Positions 1 to 10,858 of a stretch of 64,000 nucleotides of DNA are shown piece by piece (within the stretch, counting starts at the first letter, position 1; each line of letters starts with the position of its first letter). A program made the position numbers and the translations under genes. The notes below the pieces were generated by a model. It saw nothing but the letters and a program-made list of their open reading frames with translations, had not been told where the DNA came from and ran no database searches. The DNA is from Massospora cicadina (taxonomy: Eukaryota; Entomophthoromycota; Entomophthoromycetes; Entomophthorales; Entomophthoraceae), in NCBI GenBank assembly GCA_022478985.1, contig JAKSZP010005651.1, positions 22,436 through 86,435 of the forward strand. The letters run 5' to 3'.

Positions 1-2830
1 CCGTGAGGACCTGTGGCCAATGTGTGAATAGCGAGGTATTTCATCAGGGAGTGGGGGTTCGATGGATTGTTGAGGCCCAAGGCGCGAGAGAAGTTGTAGT
101 GGGCTGCGCGGGACCAGTGTTGGGAGGGGAGTGTAGGGGTGGTGACGGCCGCAATCCAGGTGCCCAGGATCTTGGCGGCATGGGCTTTGAAGTCAAGCAG
201 GCCCATGCCACCATGATGTTGAGGGCCAAACATGACCTCTAGCCGCGCTGGTGGAGGGCGGCCCGACCAAATCCATCCCTGCAGCAAGGCGTACAAGGAT
301 TTGTAGAAGCTTGGGGAGAAGGGGATGGCATGGGCTCCAAACCAGACTTTGGAGAGGAGCATGGAGTTGGCTAAAACAATCCTGCCAGTAAGGGAAGTAG
401 GGTGGGCTCTTAGAGAGGCGATTCGCTTCATCACATTATCCAGAATATGGCACTCCATTACTGCTGACGCATATCCGCCCACCTCCATCCACACGCCCAG
501 ATGGCGTACTGGTCCTATGGTAGGACGTGGCACAAAGGGGAGCACCAGTGGGGCGGTGTGTTTTGAATTAGTAGGGCGAGGACGTGGGCGAGCAGATGGG
601 CTGGGTTGGGAACTAATTGCTGGGGTCCAGCAGTTCTGAAACTGACCAAGGAGGATGATTTCAGTTTTGGAAGCGTTTAGTGCCGCGTTGCTTACCTGGG
701 AATACTACTGGATGAGAGCTTCAAGCGCGCGTGCATCTTGATTATTAGACACCCCCACCACACGATCATCTGTGAACGCCATTATCTTGACTGGGGCTTG
801 GCCTGGCACGTGGACCCCAGTGAGTTGGGCATTCACATTTCGCAGTATTGGGTCAAGGATGAAGTTGTATAAGAGTGGGCTGAGGGGGTCCCCTTGTCAC
901 AAGCCTCTTTGAGGGCGACTACTTCCGTTAGGAAGCCAGGGCCACGCACTGCCATTGTTGCAGATTCTGAGAGCAGCATTACCCAGTTGATGAAGCGAGG
1001 GGTAAGCAGAATTGATTGAGGCAGGCCCTGAGGTATTCCCAGTTTAAACTATCATAGGCCTTTTGTTGGTCCAAGAATACAAGTGCCCCAGAGGCTGTGG
1101 ACTGACATACATTAGCCACAGAGTGCATATTATCCTAAAATGACCTTCTGGGGATGAGACTGAATTGTTCTGGGGAGATGGTGGCAGATGCTACAGTCCC
1201 TAAATGGTTAGCCATGATTTTTGTTAAAATTTTGGTGTCTGTGTTTGTTAGAGAAATGGGGCGCCAGTTGGCTAAGTCTAGCTTATCCCCTTTCTTGAAG
1301 AGTGTGACAGTGAAGGCCTCATTTCCTCCTGGTAGGAGGCGCGTTTCCATCAGGCTTTAGTTAAGTGAGGTGAGCAGCAATGGGGGTATATATTTGAAAT
1401 ATTTTTTATAGAACTCATATGGAATGCCATCTGGGCCTGGGCATTTTCAGTTTGGTGCACTGCAAATGGCTGTCCATAATTTGTTCAGAGTAATCAAATT
1501 CATTATTTCCAGATATCAGAAAATGGAGCAGATGTGGGCTCGGTTGAGAAATTCCGCCACTTCTGCCAGCTGAATTGGGTTAGAGCGGTACAACTCAGAG
1601 TAATACTGTTGCGTTTTGATCGCCACTTCAGCCGGTGTATCCGCAATGGGATTATCCAATCTTCGCACCTGTGTGCAGGCCACACTCTGGCGTGGTGCAA
1701 AAAAAAATTTTTAAAGAAATGTGCGGTGCACTTGTCGCCTTTTGTGATGCGTGTGGCCCTGTACTGAACACAAACCCGATGTTTGTGTTGTCTTTCAAGT
1801 GTGTTGAGGTGGGCAGCAGCCTCTGCCCACTTCCATCCCCATGCAGAGCTGTATCCTGTAACTGGGATGTTGGACTCCAAGTGTGCCAATTCTGCCAGAG
1901 CGTGCGAGATAACTGCTGATGTGGCTTGTGAGTGTCTGGAGGAGAGATGGCAAGAGTGGCGGATGGTGTCATCTTTGAAGTTGCCCATGTGGATATGGGG
2001 TCCGCACAAAATGGTGCAACAAACTTTTTGCCAAAGTTGCCTCTTCTACCCACGTGGAAAATCCTGGCGACCCAAGCTTGGGGGGTGGATTTTGTACCAA
2101 TGTGGGGCCTTAGCAGCCATGACAGGTAGGTGGTAGGTTAGTGAGACCAGTCAATGGTTGGAGAATTCCAATTTTGTTGTCTCGAAGTGGGAGATGTGGG
2201 GTTGGAATTTCGCCGGTGTTAGAATAATGTCAATGCGAGTCATGGACCTTAATTGGCCATTGTGGACGTGGGGACGCATCATGTTTTTGAGCAGCGGGGC
2301 ATGTCATGGCAGCGCATCCATTAACCCAAGGGTGGCCTTTAGAACGTGTAGTTCTACATGACCCTGGGGGCGTGGGGTGAGGAAGGCCACCAGTCCATTG
2401 GTGTGTTTAGCCAACAGTTCATGTCGCCAACTAGGAAGGAGTCTGGGGGTAGCGGGAGGGATTTGACCAATGAAAAATTCCTGATGCTTGTGTGAACCAT
2501 TTGGGGCATAGATGTTGACAATTGCGTATGCTACATCAGCCCACAAGAAGGTGACAACAAGCGCTCAGCCATTAAGGAATGTTTCTAAGGATAAAAATTT
2601 GAAAAAATTATTTTTCTGAATTAGCACCCCACAGTGCATTGACCAAAAGGATAGGGATGGGAGGAGCATTGTTTTCCAAGCTTCCTCAGAACCTCGTGGA
2701 CAGTGGGACTCTTGGATGGCCAGGATATCCATGGGTAAATTGTGTTGTAAAAAACTCAGTTTCCTAGCCTGGGATGGGGAAGCCTTGAGTCCAGCGATAT
2801 TCAACGTCCCTAGAGTGAAGTTTTCCCCAT
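1..2830 (-). pseudogene. LINE A ORF2 (endonuclease-reverse transcriptase), broken and partial
   Basis: ORF2 protein for target-primed reverse transcription. The N-terminal APE endonuclease (about 2830-2130) shows LNIAGLKA, DILAIQESHCP and VNIYAPNG. The SDH-type motif is damaged (about 2155), where copy D reads SDHRL. The RT (about 1440-600) shows the LANWRPISLTNTDTKI block. The catalytic box aligned with FADD reads FTDD here (765-776). The C-terminal domain continues off the window. Several frameshifts and stops interrupt it. Copy A keeps CGA (Arg) at 2694-2696, where copies C and D both have TGA. ATG at 2828-2830 is chosen because it follows the ORF1 stop by 6 nt, as in C and D. Confidence 0.9.
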
Positions 2831-2836
2831 CACACC

Positions 2837-4249
2837 TTAGGTGCAAGGGGGTGGGCACCTGGGCCCACCATCCTCTTCTAGATCCCCGCGGGCCTTCACA
2901 GCAGTGTGGGTGTTAGCAGCAACACTATTGGAGTTTTTGTTAATTTTTGCAGAAAGAGTCGCATTGGCTTTAGCCTTTGCTTTTTGTTTTCCCAACATCA
3001 GACAAATTTTTTGCGGTGCGGGTGAGTTTGGTGCACCGTTGAGCGGGTCAAAAAAAATTTTCAGTTGGGATGGGTCCCAAGTCAGTTTTAACTGGAGCTT
3101 GGGTGCAACGATTGGGTGAGATTGAATCTCCCATTGGATCCTCAGATTGAGTGGCCCACTTGGCATGGGCTTCTCAATCTGATTGGTTGATGGATTCCCA
3201 AGTTGCTTTCACCACGAAGGTCTCCATGTCCTCCTGGCGTTGTGAGTGTGGGATAGTGGTGGTGGCTTTGGCCGCTTCCTTGGCTGCGGCCCTATGGGCC
3301 TGCTTGGCCTTCTTCTGCTCTTGTGGGGAGATAGGCTTTACCAGTAAGTAGCAGCCTTGTGCTCCCCACGGGAAGGCCTCCTTGGTGCTTGCAGTTGGTT
3401 CATAGTGCGCCTCTCCACTGGCCATGGCTGCTGAGGGGTGCTCTTGGAATGTGATGCCCTCCTTGATGGGGCATGCGTGTGCCTTATGGCCAAACGTGTC
3501 ACAGTGGGTGCAAATGGGGGGCGCGCTGTCCACGGTCACCCAGAATGGGTGGGTGGTATGCCCTGAGATATCAATAAAAGTGGAGTGCGGAATCTGGGTT
3601 AGGTCCTTCACGATCTCCTCAGTTGGGGTCAGCACTGTGATGGCTTTGCCAGTGCACAGGTGTGGCATCAGCGTGAAGCGTTGCATTTCAAAAGATTGTA
3701 TTTCGCCATATATGGCGAGACCACCTTTCAGGTGTTGTTCCAAATTTCACGTTTTACCATAGTAGGAAAAAAGTTGAACATGAGGAAAATTTGGTTTGAT
3801 TTTGTCCATATGGTGCATTTAGTTTCGATGACCCATTGCCCTTTGGGGAGGTTGACCACTATGCGCACCGCTGCAGCCTTGTCTGCTGCTGTTTTGCTTT
3901 TGAAACCTATGTCCAGCCAACCGCGTGACATGGAGTGAGGTGCAACGTACACCGCGGTCAGGAAAATTGGGTGTACATCTTCACAAAATTTTTCCCATAA
4001 GGCCATTTTTTGGATGTCCAGAAACATGCAGACTCCGAATTCCACTGACAAAAGTGGTTGGGAGTGTGGCGTGTTGATGTACTGGTTGCATCGTGCTTGC
4101 CATGCGAGTATCTCTGAGGAAATAGAGACCGCCAGTTTCTTAGTATTTTTGTCAATTCCGCCGGATTCTATGGGGCGTTTTCAAACGTTGGAGGCCGCGG
4201 GCCTTCTGCCTGCTCCTCTTACCTTGCTTGCCCAACTGCTCCCCAATAT
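2837..4249 (-). pseudogene. LINE A ORF1 (RNA-binding gag-like protein), broken
   Basis: ORF1 protein of an L1-like LINE, expected to bind element RNA in a cytoplasmic particle. The middle region (about 4050-3700) matches the conserved ORF1 core seen in copies C-F. A CCHC zinc knuckle (CTHCDTFGHKAHACP, spacing CX2CX4HX4C) lies near 3510-3470. A lysine/alanine-rich segment and an acidic tail follow. The start codon aligned with ATG in copies C and D reads ATA here (plus-strand TAT at 4247-4249). Unlike C and D, this copy keeps the longer A-run near 4010, so the core stays open across that point. The frame still breaks near 3730 and elsewhere. The stop (2837-2839) lies 6 nt before the ORF2 ATG. 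Confidence 0.88.
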
Positions 4250-4342
4250 GGGCGCAGACTAATCTCCTCTGTGAGATTATCAAACTAGATTCAGTCTTGA
4301 ATTGAATAGGATGCAATAGTGATTGCAACGAGAAAGAAAAGT

Positions 4343-6780
4343 CCCTAGCTCCTCCAGAGTTGATGAATTTAATTTCTCAGGATAAACTCTGGTATGCTGT
4401 TTACAGTGCACCGCACAGAAAATGCCCAGGTTTAGATGGGATTCCATATGTGTTCTATAAGAGATATTTTAATTTTTTTCTCCTCTTTGTTGCTTGCCTT
4501 TATAAACCAGTGTCTTTTAGAAACGCGTCTCCTTCCTGGGGGCCAGGAGGCGTACACAATAATGCTGTATAAGAAAGGAGATAAGCTGTACTTGGCAAAC
4601 TGGCGCCCCATATCACTTACTAATACTGATATTAAATTAACCGCTAAATTATGGCCAACCTTCTAGGGAAACTGCCTCTTATATAATCTCCTCTGAGAAA
4701 TTCATTTTTATTCCCAAGTGGTCTATATGGGACAACATACACACTATAGCCAACTTCTGCCAATCCACAGCTATTAGGGCACTTGTTTTATTAGATCAGC
4801 AGAAGGCTTATGATAGGTCAACTGGGATTACCTCAAAGCCTGCCTCCACAAGTTCCACCTCCCCCATTGGTTCATTAATTGGGTAATATTGCTTATGGAA
4901 TCCGCCACAATGGCTGTGCATGGCCCGCGCTTCCTCACTAGTGTGATTCATCCAAAAGGCCTCCAAGGGGACCCTCTAAGCCCACACTTGTACAACTTCA
5001 GCCTCAACTCACTTTTATGCAATGTGAATGTCTGCCTTACTGGTGTCAATGTGTAGGCAAAGCACCAGTTAAGATGCTGGCATTTTCTGACAATTGTGTG
5101 GTTGGGGTGTCTAACAACCAAGAAGTACGTGCACTAGAGGCTGCTACCCAGGATTACTCCAGTCAGTAACGCTGCATTTAACACCTCCAAAACCTAAATC
5201 ACGCTCCTCATCCAGTACCAAGCCCGCTGGTCACCAGCACCCTGTTACCTACCTGCTTCAGCAGCTAGCTCACAGGTTCTTTTACCCTGCCCACCCATAC
5301 TGCCCAGTTTGGACTCCCTTTTTGCCAAGACCCACTGCTGGTCCAGTACGCCATTTGGGATTGTGGCTGGAGGTGGGATGGTACGCCTCATTGGTGATGG
5401 AACACCATATTCTAGACAATGTCACAAAGTGCATCGCTTCCTTCAGAGCCCACCAGACTACTCTACCAGGCTTGGTTGTGCTTGCCAACTCTATGCTCCT
5501 GTCCAAAGTCTGGTTTGTGGCCCATGTTATCGCCTTTTTCCCATCTTTCTTCACCTCATTATATGCCCTCCTGCAAGGGTGTCTTTGGTTAGGCCGCCCA
5601 CCGCCAGTGCGCCTGGATGTCATGTTGGCCCTCACTATAGTGGAGGTATGGGCCTGCTCAACTTTGAGGCCCAAGCTACCAAAACACTTGGCACCTGGCT
5701 TGCTGCAGCCACCAACCCCACACTCCCAGACCAGCACTGATCACGCACAACCTGCTCCAATTTTTCCCATGCCCTGGGACTCATCAAATTTTATCCACCC
5801 CCATTCTCTACTAAACTATCTGGCCTCTCATCCCTCTGCCGTGGGACCGCATGGGATGCTTCCCCACTTTAAACAAATTCTCCTCTTCATGTGGAGTGCT
5901 GAGTGGACAATCAGCATCAGTGGACACACCGCCCAGAGGGGTCACCCTATTCCCTGTTTCAAACAAGAAGTCCATGGGCAATTCATTTTAAACAACCTGA
6001 TACCCAACGTCCCCACCTCATTGCCTGTGTGGACTACCTTGACAAGATTGACATCCCATACTCTTTAGAGGCCCAAAAGAACAATTGGTGGTACACACAA
6101 TATCCTCTTTTACTACCCCAAATTTGCGCCCATGTATGGAGATGTTTGAGAAAAGTGTACCACATAAATGAGTGGTTCAATGCCTCTCAAACAACATACG
6201 TTGTATGCAGTCAGTATTAATACTTAGTTTATCGCTTGGAAGATTGCCTGCCTTCACAGGCGATTAAGTGGATTTTATGCGCCTCTTTTGCCAGGAGAGT
6301 AAACTAGCTTACAACATGTCTAAAAACATCTTCACCTTTTCCATGAACTCCCCTATCCACCCTTTTGCTCCACGCCTTAATTGTTGCAATAGCACTATAA
6401 ATGATCCACACCATTGTCCTTGATGCACTCTGTGGCACTACCTCAACCCTCCATGAAGCTGTGCCTCACTTCCATTCCCACCTAATGGATCACTTTCAAG
6501 AGTGGCTGTTTGGCCACCTGCCATCCCACCAAAGCTGGTTGGTGTCATCCTGGTTCCACATCTGGTTCCTCTTGTTGAACCCTTTCTTCACTTGATTCAG
6601 TTTTGGCCCAGGCCTCACCTGTCACTCCCCCTCTTCCTTCCAATGGCAGTCTCACTGGCAACTGGAGGTAGCTATGGCTCCGCTAAGGTGCCCCCTGTTA
6701 TTTCCTGGTGTTTTGTAGTTGAGGTTTATTGCAAGTATCCATTTTATGGCTAGCCTTCCCCAAATAAAAATTTAAAAATG
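4343..6780 (+). mobile_element. LINE copy B, 5'-missing relic
   Basis: Diverged relative of copies A, C and D in the opposite orientation to A. Homology begins just before the RT domain (about 12185 in copy C) and runs to a recognisable LINE 3' end: 'GGCTAGCCTTCCCCAAATAA' near 6750-6770, then an A/T-rich tail. Its upstream half is absent at the junction with A. Either B was 5'-truncated, or A inserted into B and the rest of B lies left of the window. Confidence 0.85.
4355..6753 (+). pseudogene. LINE B ORF2 remnant (RT to C-terminus)
   Basis: Decayed reverse transcriptase and C-terminal region. Recognisable blocks include KCPGLDGIPY (about 4420), LANWRPISLTNTDIK (about 4595-4640), and a C-terminal stretch with AQKNNWWYTQYPLLLPQ (about 6070). 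The catalytic box reads FSDN (5083-5094) instead of FADD. The C-terminal finger keeps the VVCSQY...YRLEDCLP outline (about 6200-6250) but contains a stop. There are many stops and frameshifts, more than in A, C or D, so this is probably the oldest of the four. Confidence 0.85.
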
Positions 6781-7111
6781 ATATATAGAGATAGTGATTT
6801 TGAAAATCAAAATTATAAAAAAGAACTACTTTTTAAAAAATGCACAAAACTTTTTAGAAAAAAGACCTCCTTTATTTTTCTTAAAATAAAAATTAAGCTT
6901 AAAAAATAGGAAAAAAAATAACAAGCTCCAAATGAAATAAGATGGGAAAAAGAGCCTCCTTTTTGCTACAAGTGCTGAGATAAAATTTTTTAAAAAGGCT
7001 CTTAAAAAGATAAATTAATCAATAAATTATAAATACTCAATAAAACCCTTTTTGAAGTTGGTGCCATATAATAAACTGGTTATGATAGGTATTTCAATAT
7101 ATACCATTTCT
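6781..7111. other. AT-rich dispersed repeat, no gene
   Basis: Low-complexity A/T-rich DNA with no coding signal. The stretch around 7010-7070 is an inverted copy of about 15020-15080 (shared ACTTCAAAAAGRGTTTTATT core). The stretch around 6855-6990 resembles the flanks of gypsy element G0 (AAGGAGGTYCTTTTTT at about 24795). It therefore provides a related 'empty site' for G0. Confidence 0.6.
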
Positions 7112-7198
7112 TCAATTTTAACATTTTGTACCTTAATTTGAATATTTTGCAAATTGATTTCAACATTTTTCAAATCAATTTCAACATTTTATCTATTG
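7112..7198. repeat. 21-22 bp AT-rich minisatellite
   Basis: Four degenerate units of about 21-22 bp start at 7113, 7135, 7157 and 7178. The shared core is ATTTCAACATTTT followed by CAAATTG-like sequence. Two more units (about 9192-9230) lie on the far side of the half-LINE, so that element appears to have inserted into this array. Confidence 0.6.
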
Positions 7199-9190
7199 TA
7201 TTTATTTGAGGTTAGCCAACCAGTGGATGGACATTACTGAAACTAAAACTTAAAACTAAAAATTAATGTAACTAATTGGTTCAGACAAAAAACCCCAAAT
7301 GAGCGGATTATATTAAATACTTCAAATGAACACAACTAACCAGGTGGGCAGTGGAAACCGCTTATCCCATCATGGCAGAAGGGGAGGGGGCTTGGGGGCT
7401 CATCTTTGGCAGCAGCTTCCTCCTCCCAGATTAGGGTACATACCAAGGCGAACAGTAAGAGTGTTGGGGTATCAGCAGCATGTGGTTCAATATTGCTAAT
7501 TATTGGTATTTTATGGAAATTGCCAGCTAGGTAAATGGCACTGAGATATCTGGTTAAAGCTTTTTCAGCTTTATTGAGGCCATCTGGGAGTTTAATGAAC
7601 GTGGCAATGTTGGTTTAAGTAATTTTTGCTTTTGGGTTTTGTGCTATAGTTGCCACGTTCTGGATAGCATTGTTAACGTTTTTAAGTAGCTGGTTCACTG
7701 TGATTTTTTTGGGGGGTGAGGGTTGAGGGGATAACTGGAGGTGGAATTCCTCCTGTAAGCATCGCCACTGATTTGGTGACAGCTTTGCAGAGGTGATGAT
7801 AATCTGGTGTTGCAGCTGCTTTGACTGCAAGCTGGTGGTCACTGCAAAATGATTTGACATTTGGCTGTGGGTTATATAGATGTGGGAGGCATTTGGCGTC
7901 CCATTCTGCATTAAAAAACTGCTTAATTTGCAGAGATGATTCTTCAATGAGATTATCTGATTCATCTATTTCAGCCAATAACTCCCATGGGTTCTGGTTG
8001 AATTGAATTGGGAAATCAGAGTACAGTTGAGGTTTGGTTGATTCATTGAGGGAAGCATGGGATTGGACTAGGGTCCAGACTGATACTTGATTGAAGGAAT
8101 CATGTGTGGCACTGGGCTGAGGAGGAGTCTGATTGGTGGCTGAAGGTGAAGCTGCAGCCTCATGTTTTTGGGGTGGGGGAGGTAGGATTGTACCCCATGC
8201 CAGAACTTGTGTGGGGTGGGTGGCAAATTGGAAATTGGTGGATGAGAAATCTGATCTGTCAGAAGTGACTAAGGAGGGTCGCTTGCATTTTTAGTGGTCA
8301 AACCCAAAACAGGATGGAAAAATCATCTGCCCACCCTTGACGCGGGCCCAAAATGGATGGTCAGGGGCTAAAGGAATAATGGCCTGAGGGGGAATTAACA
8401 CGGCAATTTTATTGAATTCAGGGCTGATCATGGCATATGCCCAAGGCCCAGAAAGTTGTGTGGCCCCATTTGGGACCACGAATTGTAATATGGGGTTGGA
8501 GCCATAGGCTGCCAAACTGTCCATTAGCTTCTGGTGGAGCACTGCAGGGGGAAGGTGGGTGGACAAACCAGTAAACTGGACCACCAAAGTGGTGTCCTCT
8601 GGGAGCTGGGTCCAAGTTGTGGGAAGAGGTGTACCTTGGAATACCAGGGGCACAGTTGCTGCAGTGGAGGCGTCAGCTTCACAGGTGAATCTGAGATCAA
8701 AATACCCCTTATAGGGACTTAAATCTATAAATCTGGCAGGTGCCATCACCGCCTGTGCCATTTTGATAATGGCTTGGTCATGGTATGGGAAGATTTTCCC
8801 ATATTTGACCCTTAGGCCATAGCGCATGTTTCTCTGGGGTGCACTAGGGGGCAGCGAGGTACTGCTTGGGTATGAGCAAGGTGGGCGTTGAGAACCTTGG
8901 GAGGAATGAATCATCCCATAGTTTAAAATAACTGGGTGAGCCAGTATGAGCATGTTTTCCTGCTGGATGGATAATGGTAGGGGAGTTTTGCCGCTGCCCC
9001 ACACTGGAGCAGCTGGCAGAGAATCTGAGGACATAGGATCTAAACTACAACAGGTGATTAAAATTACTTTCTTATTAATTTGTGTAATTTTCTTGGAAAG
9101 TTACGCCAAGTGGAAAAAGAAAAATCCACTAGAACCAGAAGTGTTATCCTAGCAGGTTTTTTAACAAAGCAGTCAAACATTTTACATATT
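7199..9190 (-). mobile_element. Half-LINE: ORF1-only non-LTR element
   Basis: Minus-strand unit with an ORF1-like gene (9034-7336), then a short 3' UTR ending in GTCCATCCACTGGTTGGCTA and an ATAAAT-type tail near 7200. That 3' end matches the termini of the full LINEs (GTCCATCCCATGG at about 14587 and 40555; GTCCATCCCTTGG in LINE E at about 62068). No endonuclease or RT is present between ORF1 and the 3' end. Outer ends are uncertain. TTCAACATTTTA occurs at 7180-7191 and 9193-9204 and could be the target-site duplication, but the flanks are minisatellite, so this is only suggestive. It resembles in concept mammalian half-L1 (HAL1) elements. Confidence 0.6.
7336..9034 (-). pseudogene. LINE ORF1-like protein without ORF2
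   Basis: Starts at ATG 9034 and is open for 247 codons to TAA at 8291-8293. It continues in the same frame to 7682, then after a one-base slip at an oligo-C/oligo-A run (about 7706-7718) to 7336, with one more TAA at 7615. Ancestral length is roughly 565 codons. Residues about 100-245 align by eye with the ORF1 core of the LINEs: a D..I..M block, PYKGYFDLRF, FTGLSTHLPP, an AYGS block and HPFWARV just before the knuckle position. In place of the canonical knuckle there is CFGFDH-stop-KCKRP, so the first stop falls inside a degenerate C/H/C cluster. The C-terminal third matches nothing I recognise. Function is inferred to be nucleic-acid binding. Confidence 0.6.
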
Positions 9191-9316
9191 AATTCAACAT
9201 TTTACAAGATTGATTTCAAAAATTCACATTTTAATTTTTAATAATATACTTTAAACTTCAATATTTTATTATTTTCTAATATTTTAGTTCTGAAAACTAA
9301 TATTTTATTATTCAAT
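9191..9316. repeat. AT-rich flank with minisatellite units
   Basis: Continuation of the array at 7112-7198, with units starting near 9192 and 9213, followed by A/T-rich DNA containing several AATATTTTATTATT-like stretches. No gene is visible. Confidence 0.5.
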
Positions 9317-9332
9317 TTCAATATTATTAGTT
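9317..9332 (+). repeat. Left TSD of LINE C
   Basis: TTCAATATTATTAGTT, repeated exactly at 14627-14642 just past the element's 3' tail. This length is normal for APE-type LINE insertion. About 15 bases (ATAACCCTGAAAAAC) lie between this TSD and the shared terminal motif, so they may be extra 5' nucleotides. Confidence 0.85.
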
Positions 9333-9438
9333 ATAACCCTGAAAAACTATTCTTTCTCATTGCAATCACTATTGCAACCTATTCAATTCAAGACTGAATC
9401 TAGTTTGATAATCTCACAGAGGAGATTAGTCTGCGCCC

Positions 9439-10852
9439 ATGTCAGTGAGCAGTTGGGCAAGCAAAGTAAGAGGAGCAGGTGGAAGGCCCGTGGCCTCCAA
9501 CATTCAAAAACGCCCCAGAGAATATGGCAGAATTGACAAAAATACTAAGAAACTGGTGGTCACTATTTCCCCAGAGATACTTGAATGGCAAGCACGATGC
9601 AACCAGTACATCAACACGCCACACTCCCAGCCACTTTTGTCAGTGGAATTTGGAGTCCGCGTGTTTCTGGACATCAAAAAACGGCCTTATGGGAAAAATT
9701 TTGTGAAAATGTACACACAATTTTCCTGACCGCGGTGTACGTTGCACCTCACTCCATGTCATGCAGTTGGCTGGACCTAGGTTTTGAAAGCAAAAGGGCA
9801 GCAGACAAGGCTGCAGCAGTGCGCATAGTGGTCAACCTCCCCAAAGGGCAATAGGTTGTTGAAACTAAATGCACCAGATGGATAAAATTGAACCAAATTT
9901 TCCTCACGTTTGACTTCTTGCCTACTATGGTAAAACGTGACAATTTGAACAACACCTGAAAGATGGTCTCGCCGTATATGGCGAAATACAATCTTTTGAA
10001 ATGCAACGCTTCACACTGATGCCACACCTGTGCACCGGCAAAGCCATCACAGTGCTGACCCCAACTGAGGAGATCGCAAAGGACCTAACCCAGATCCCGC
10101 ACTTCACTTTTATTGATATTGCAGGGCATACCACCCACCCATTCTGGGTGACCGTGGACAGCGCGCGCCCCCCATTTGCACCCACTGTGACACTTTTGGT
10201 CATAAGGCACACGCATGCCCCACCAAGTAGGGCATAACATTCCAAGAGCACCCCTCAGCGGCCATAGCCAGCAGAGAGGCGCACTATGAACCAACTGCAA
10301 GCACCAAGGAGGCCTTCCCGTGGGGAGCACAAGGCTGCTACTTACTGGTAAAGCCTATCTCCCCACAAGAGCAGAAGAAGGCCAAGCAGGCCCATAGGGC
10401 CACGGCCAAAGAAATGGTTAAAGCCACCACCGCTATCCCACATTCACAACGCCAGGAGGACATGGAGACCTTCATGGTGGAAGCAACTCAGGAATCCATC
10501 AACCAATCAGATTGGGAAGACCATGCTGAGTGGGCCACTCAATCTGAGGATCTGATGGGAGATTTGATCTCACCCAATCATTGCACCCAAGCTCTGGTCA
10601 AAACTGACTTGGGACCCATCCCAACTGAAAAAAAACTTTTGACCCACTCAATGGTGCACCAAACTCACCTGCACCGCAAAAATTCGTCCAACGTTGGGAA
10701 AACAAAAAGCAAAGGCTAAAGCCAATGTGACTCTTTCTGCAAAAATTAACAAAAACCCCGATAGCGTTGCTGCTAACACCTACACTGCTGTGAAGGCCCG
10801 CGGGGAGCTAGAAGAGGATGGTGGGCCCAAGTGCCCACCCCCTTGCACCTAA
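9439..10852 (+). pseudogene. LINE C ORF1, broken
   Basis: ATG 9439 gives MSVSSWASKVRGAGG, matching the start in copy D, so this start is well supported. The N-terminal frame hits a stop at about 9729. The conserved core (WEKFCENVHTIFLTAVYVAP) is in the next frame. The shift lies at an oligo-A run near 9675, where copy A has one more base; copy D has the same shorter form. The CCHC knuckle region at about 10175-10215 is disturbed by an extra CGCGCC and a frameshift. An acidic, Q/S/T-rich C-terminal region and the PPPCT end are recognisable. The stop TAA is 10850-10852. Confidence 0.88.
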
Positions 10853-10858
10853 GGTGTG

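Larger units (their letters stand above)
1..4342 (-). mobile_element. LINE copy A, 3' part cut by window edge
   Basis: Two-ORF non-LTR retrotransposon read from 4342 down to base 1. It has the same order as copies C and D: 5' UTR, ORF1 with CCHC knuckle, a 6-nt gap, then ORF2. Its 5' end carries the terminal motif CTTTTCTTTCTCGTTGCAAT that the other LINEs here share. Base 1 corresponds to about 13700 in copy C, so roughly the last 900 bases lie outside the window and no target-site duplication can be checked. It meets LINE B head-to-head at 4342/4343. Confidence 0.93.
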
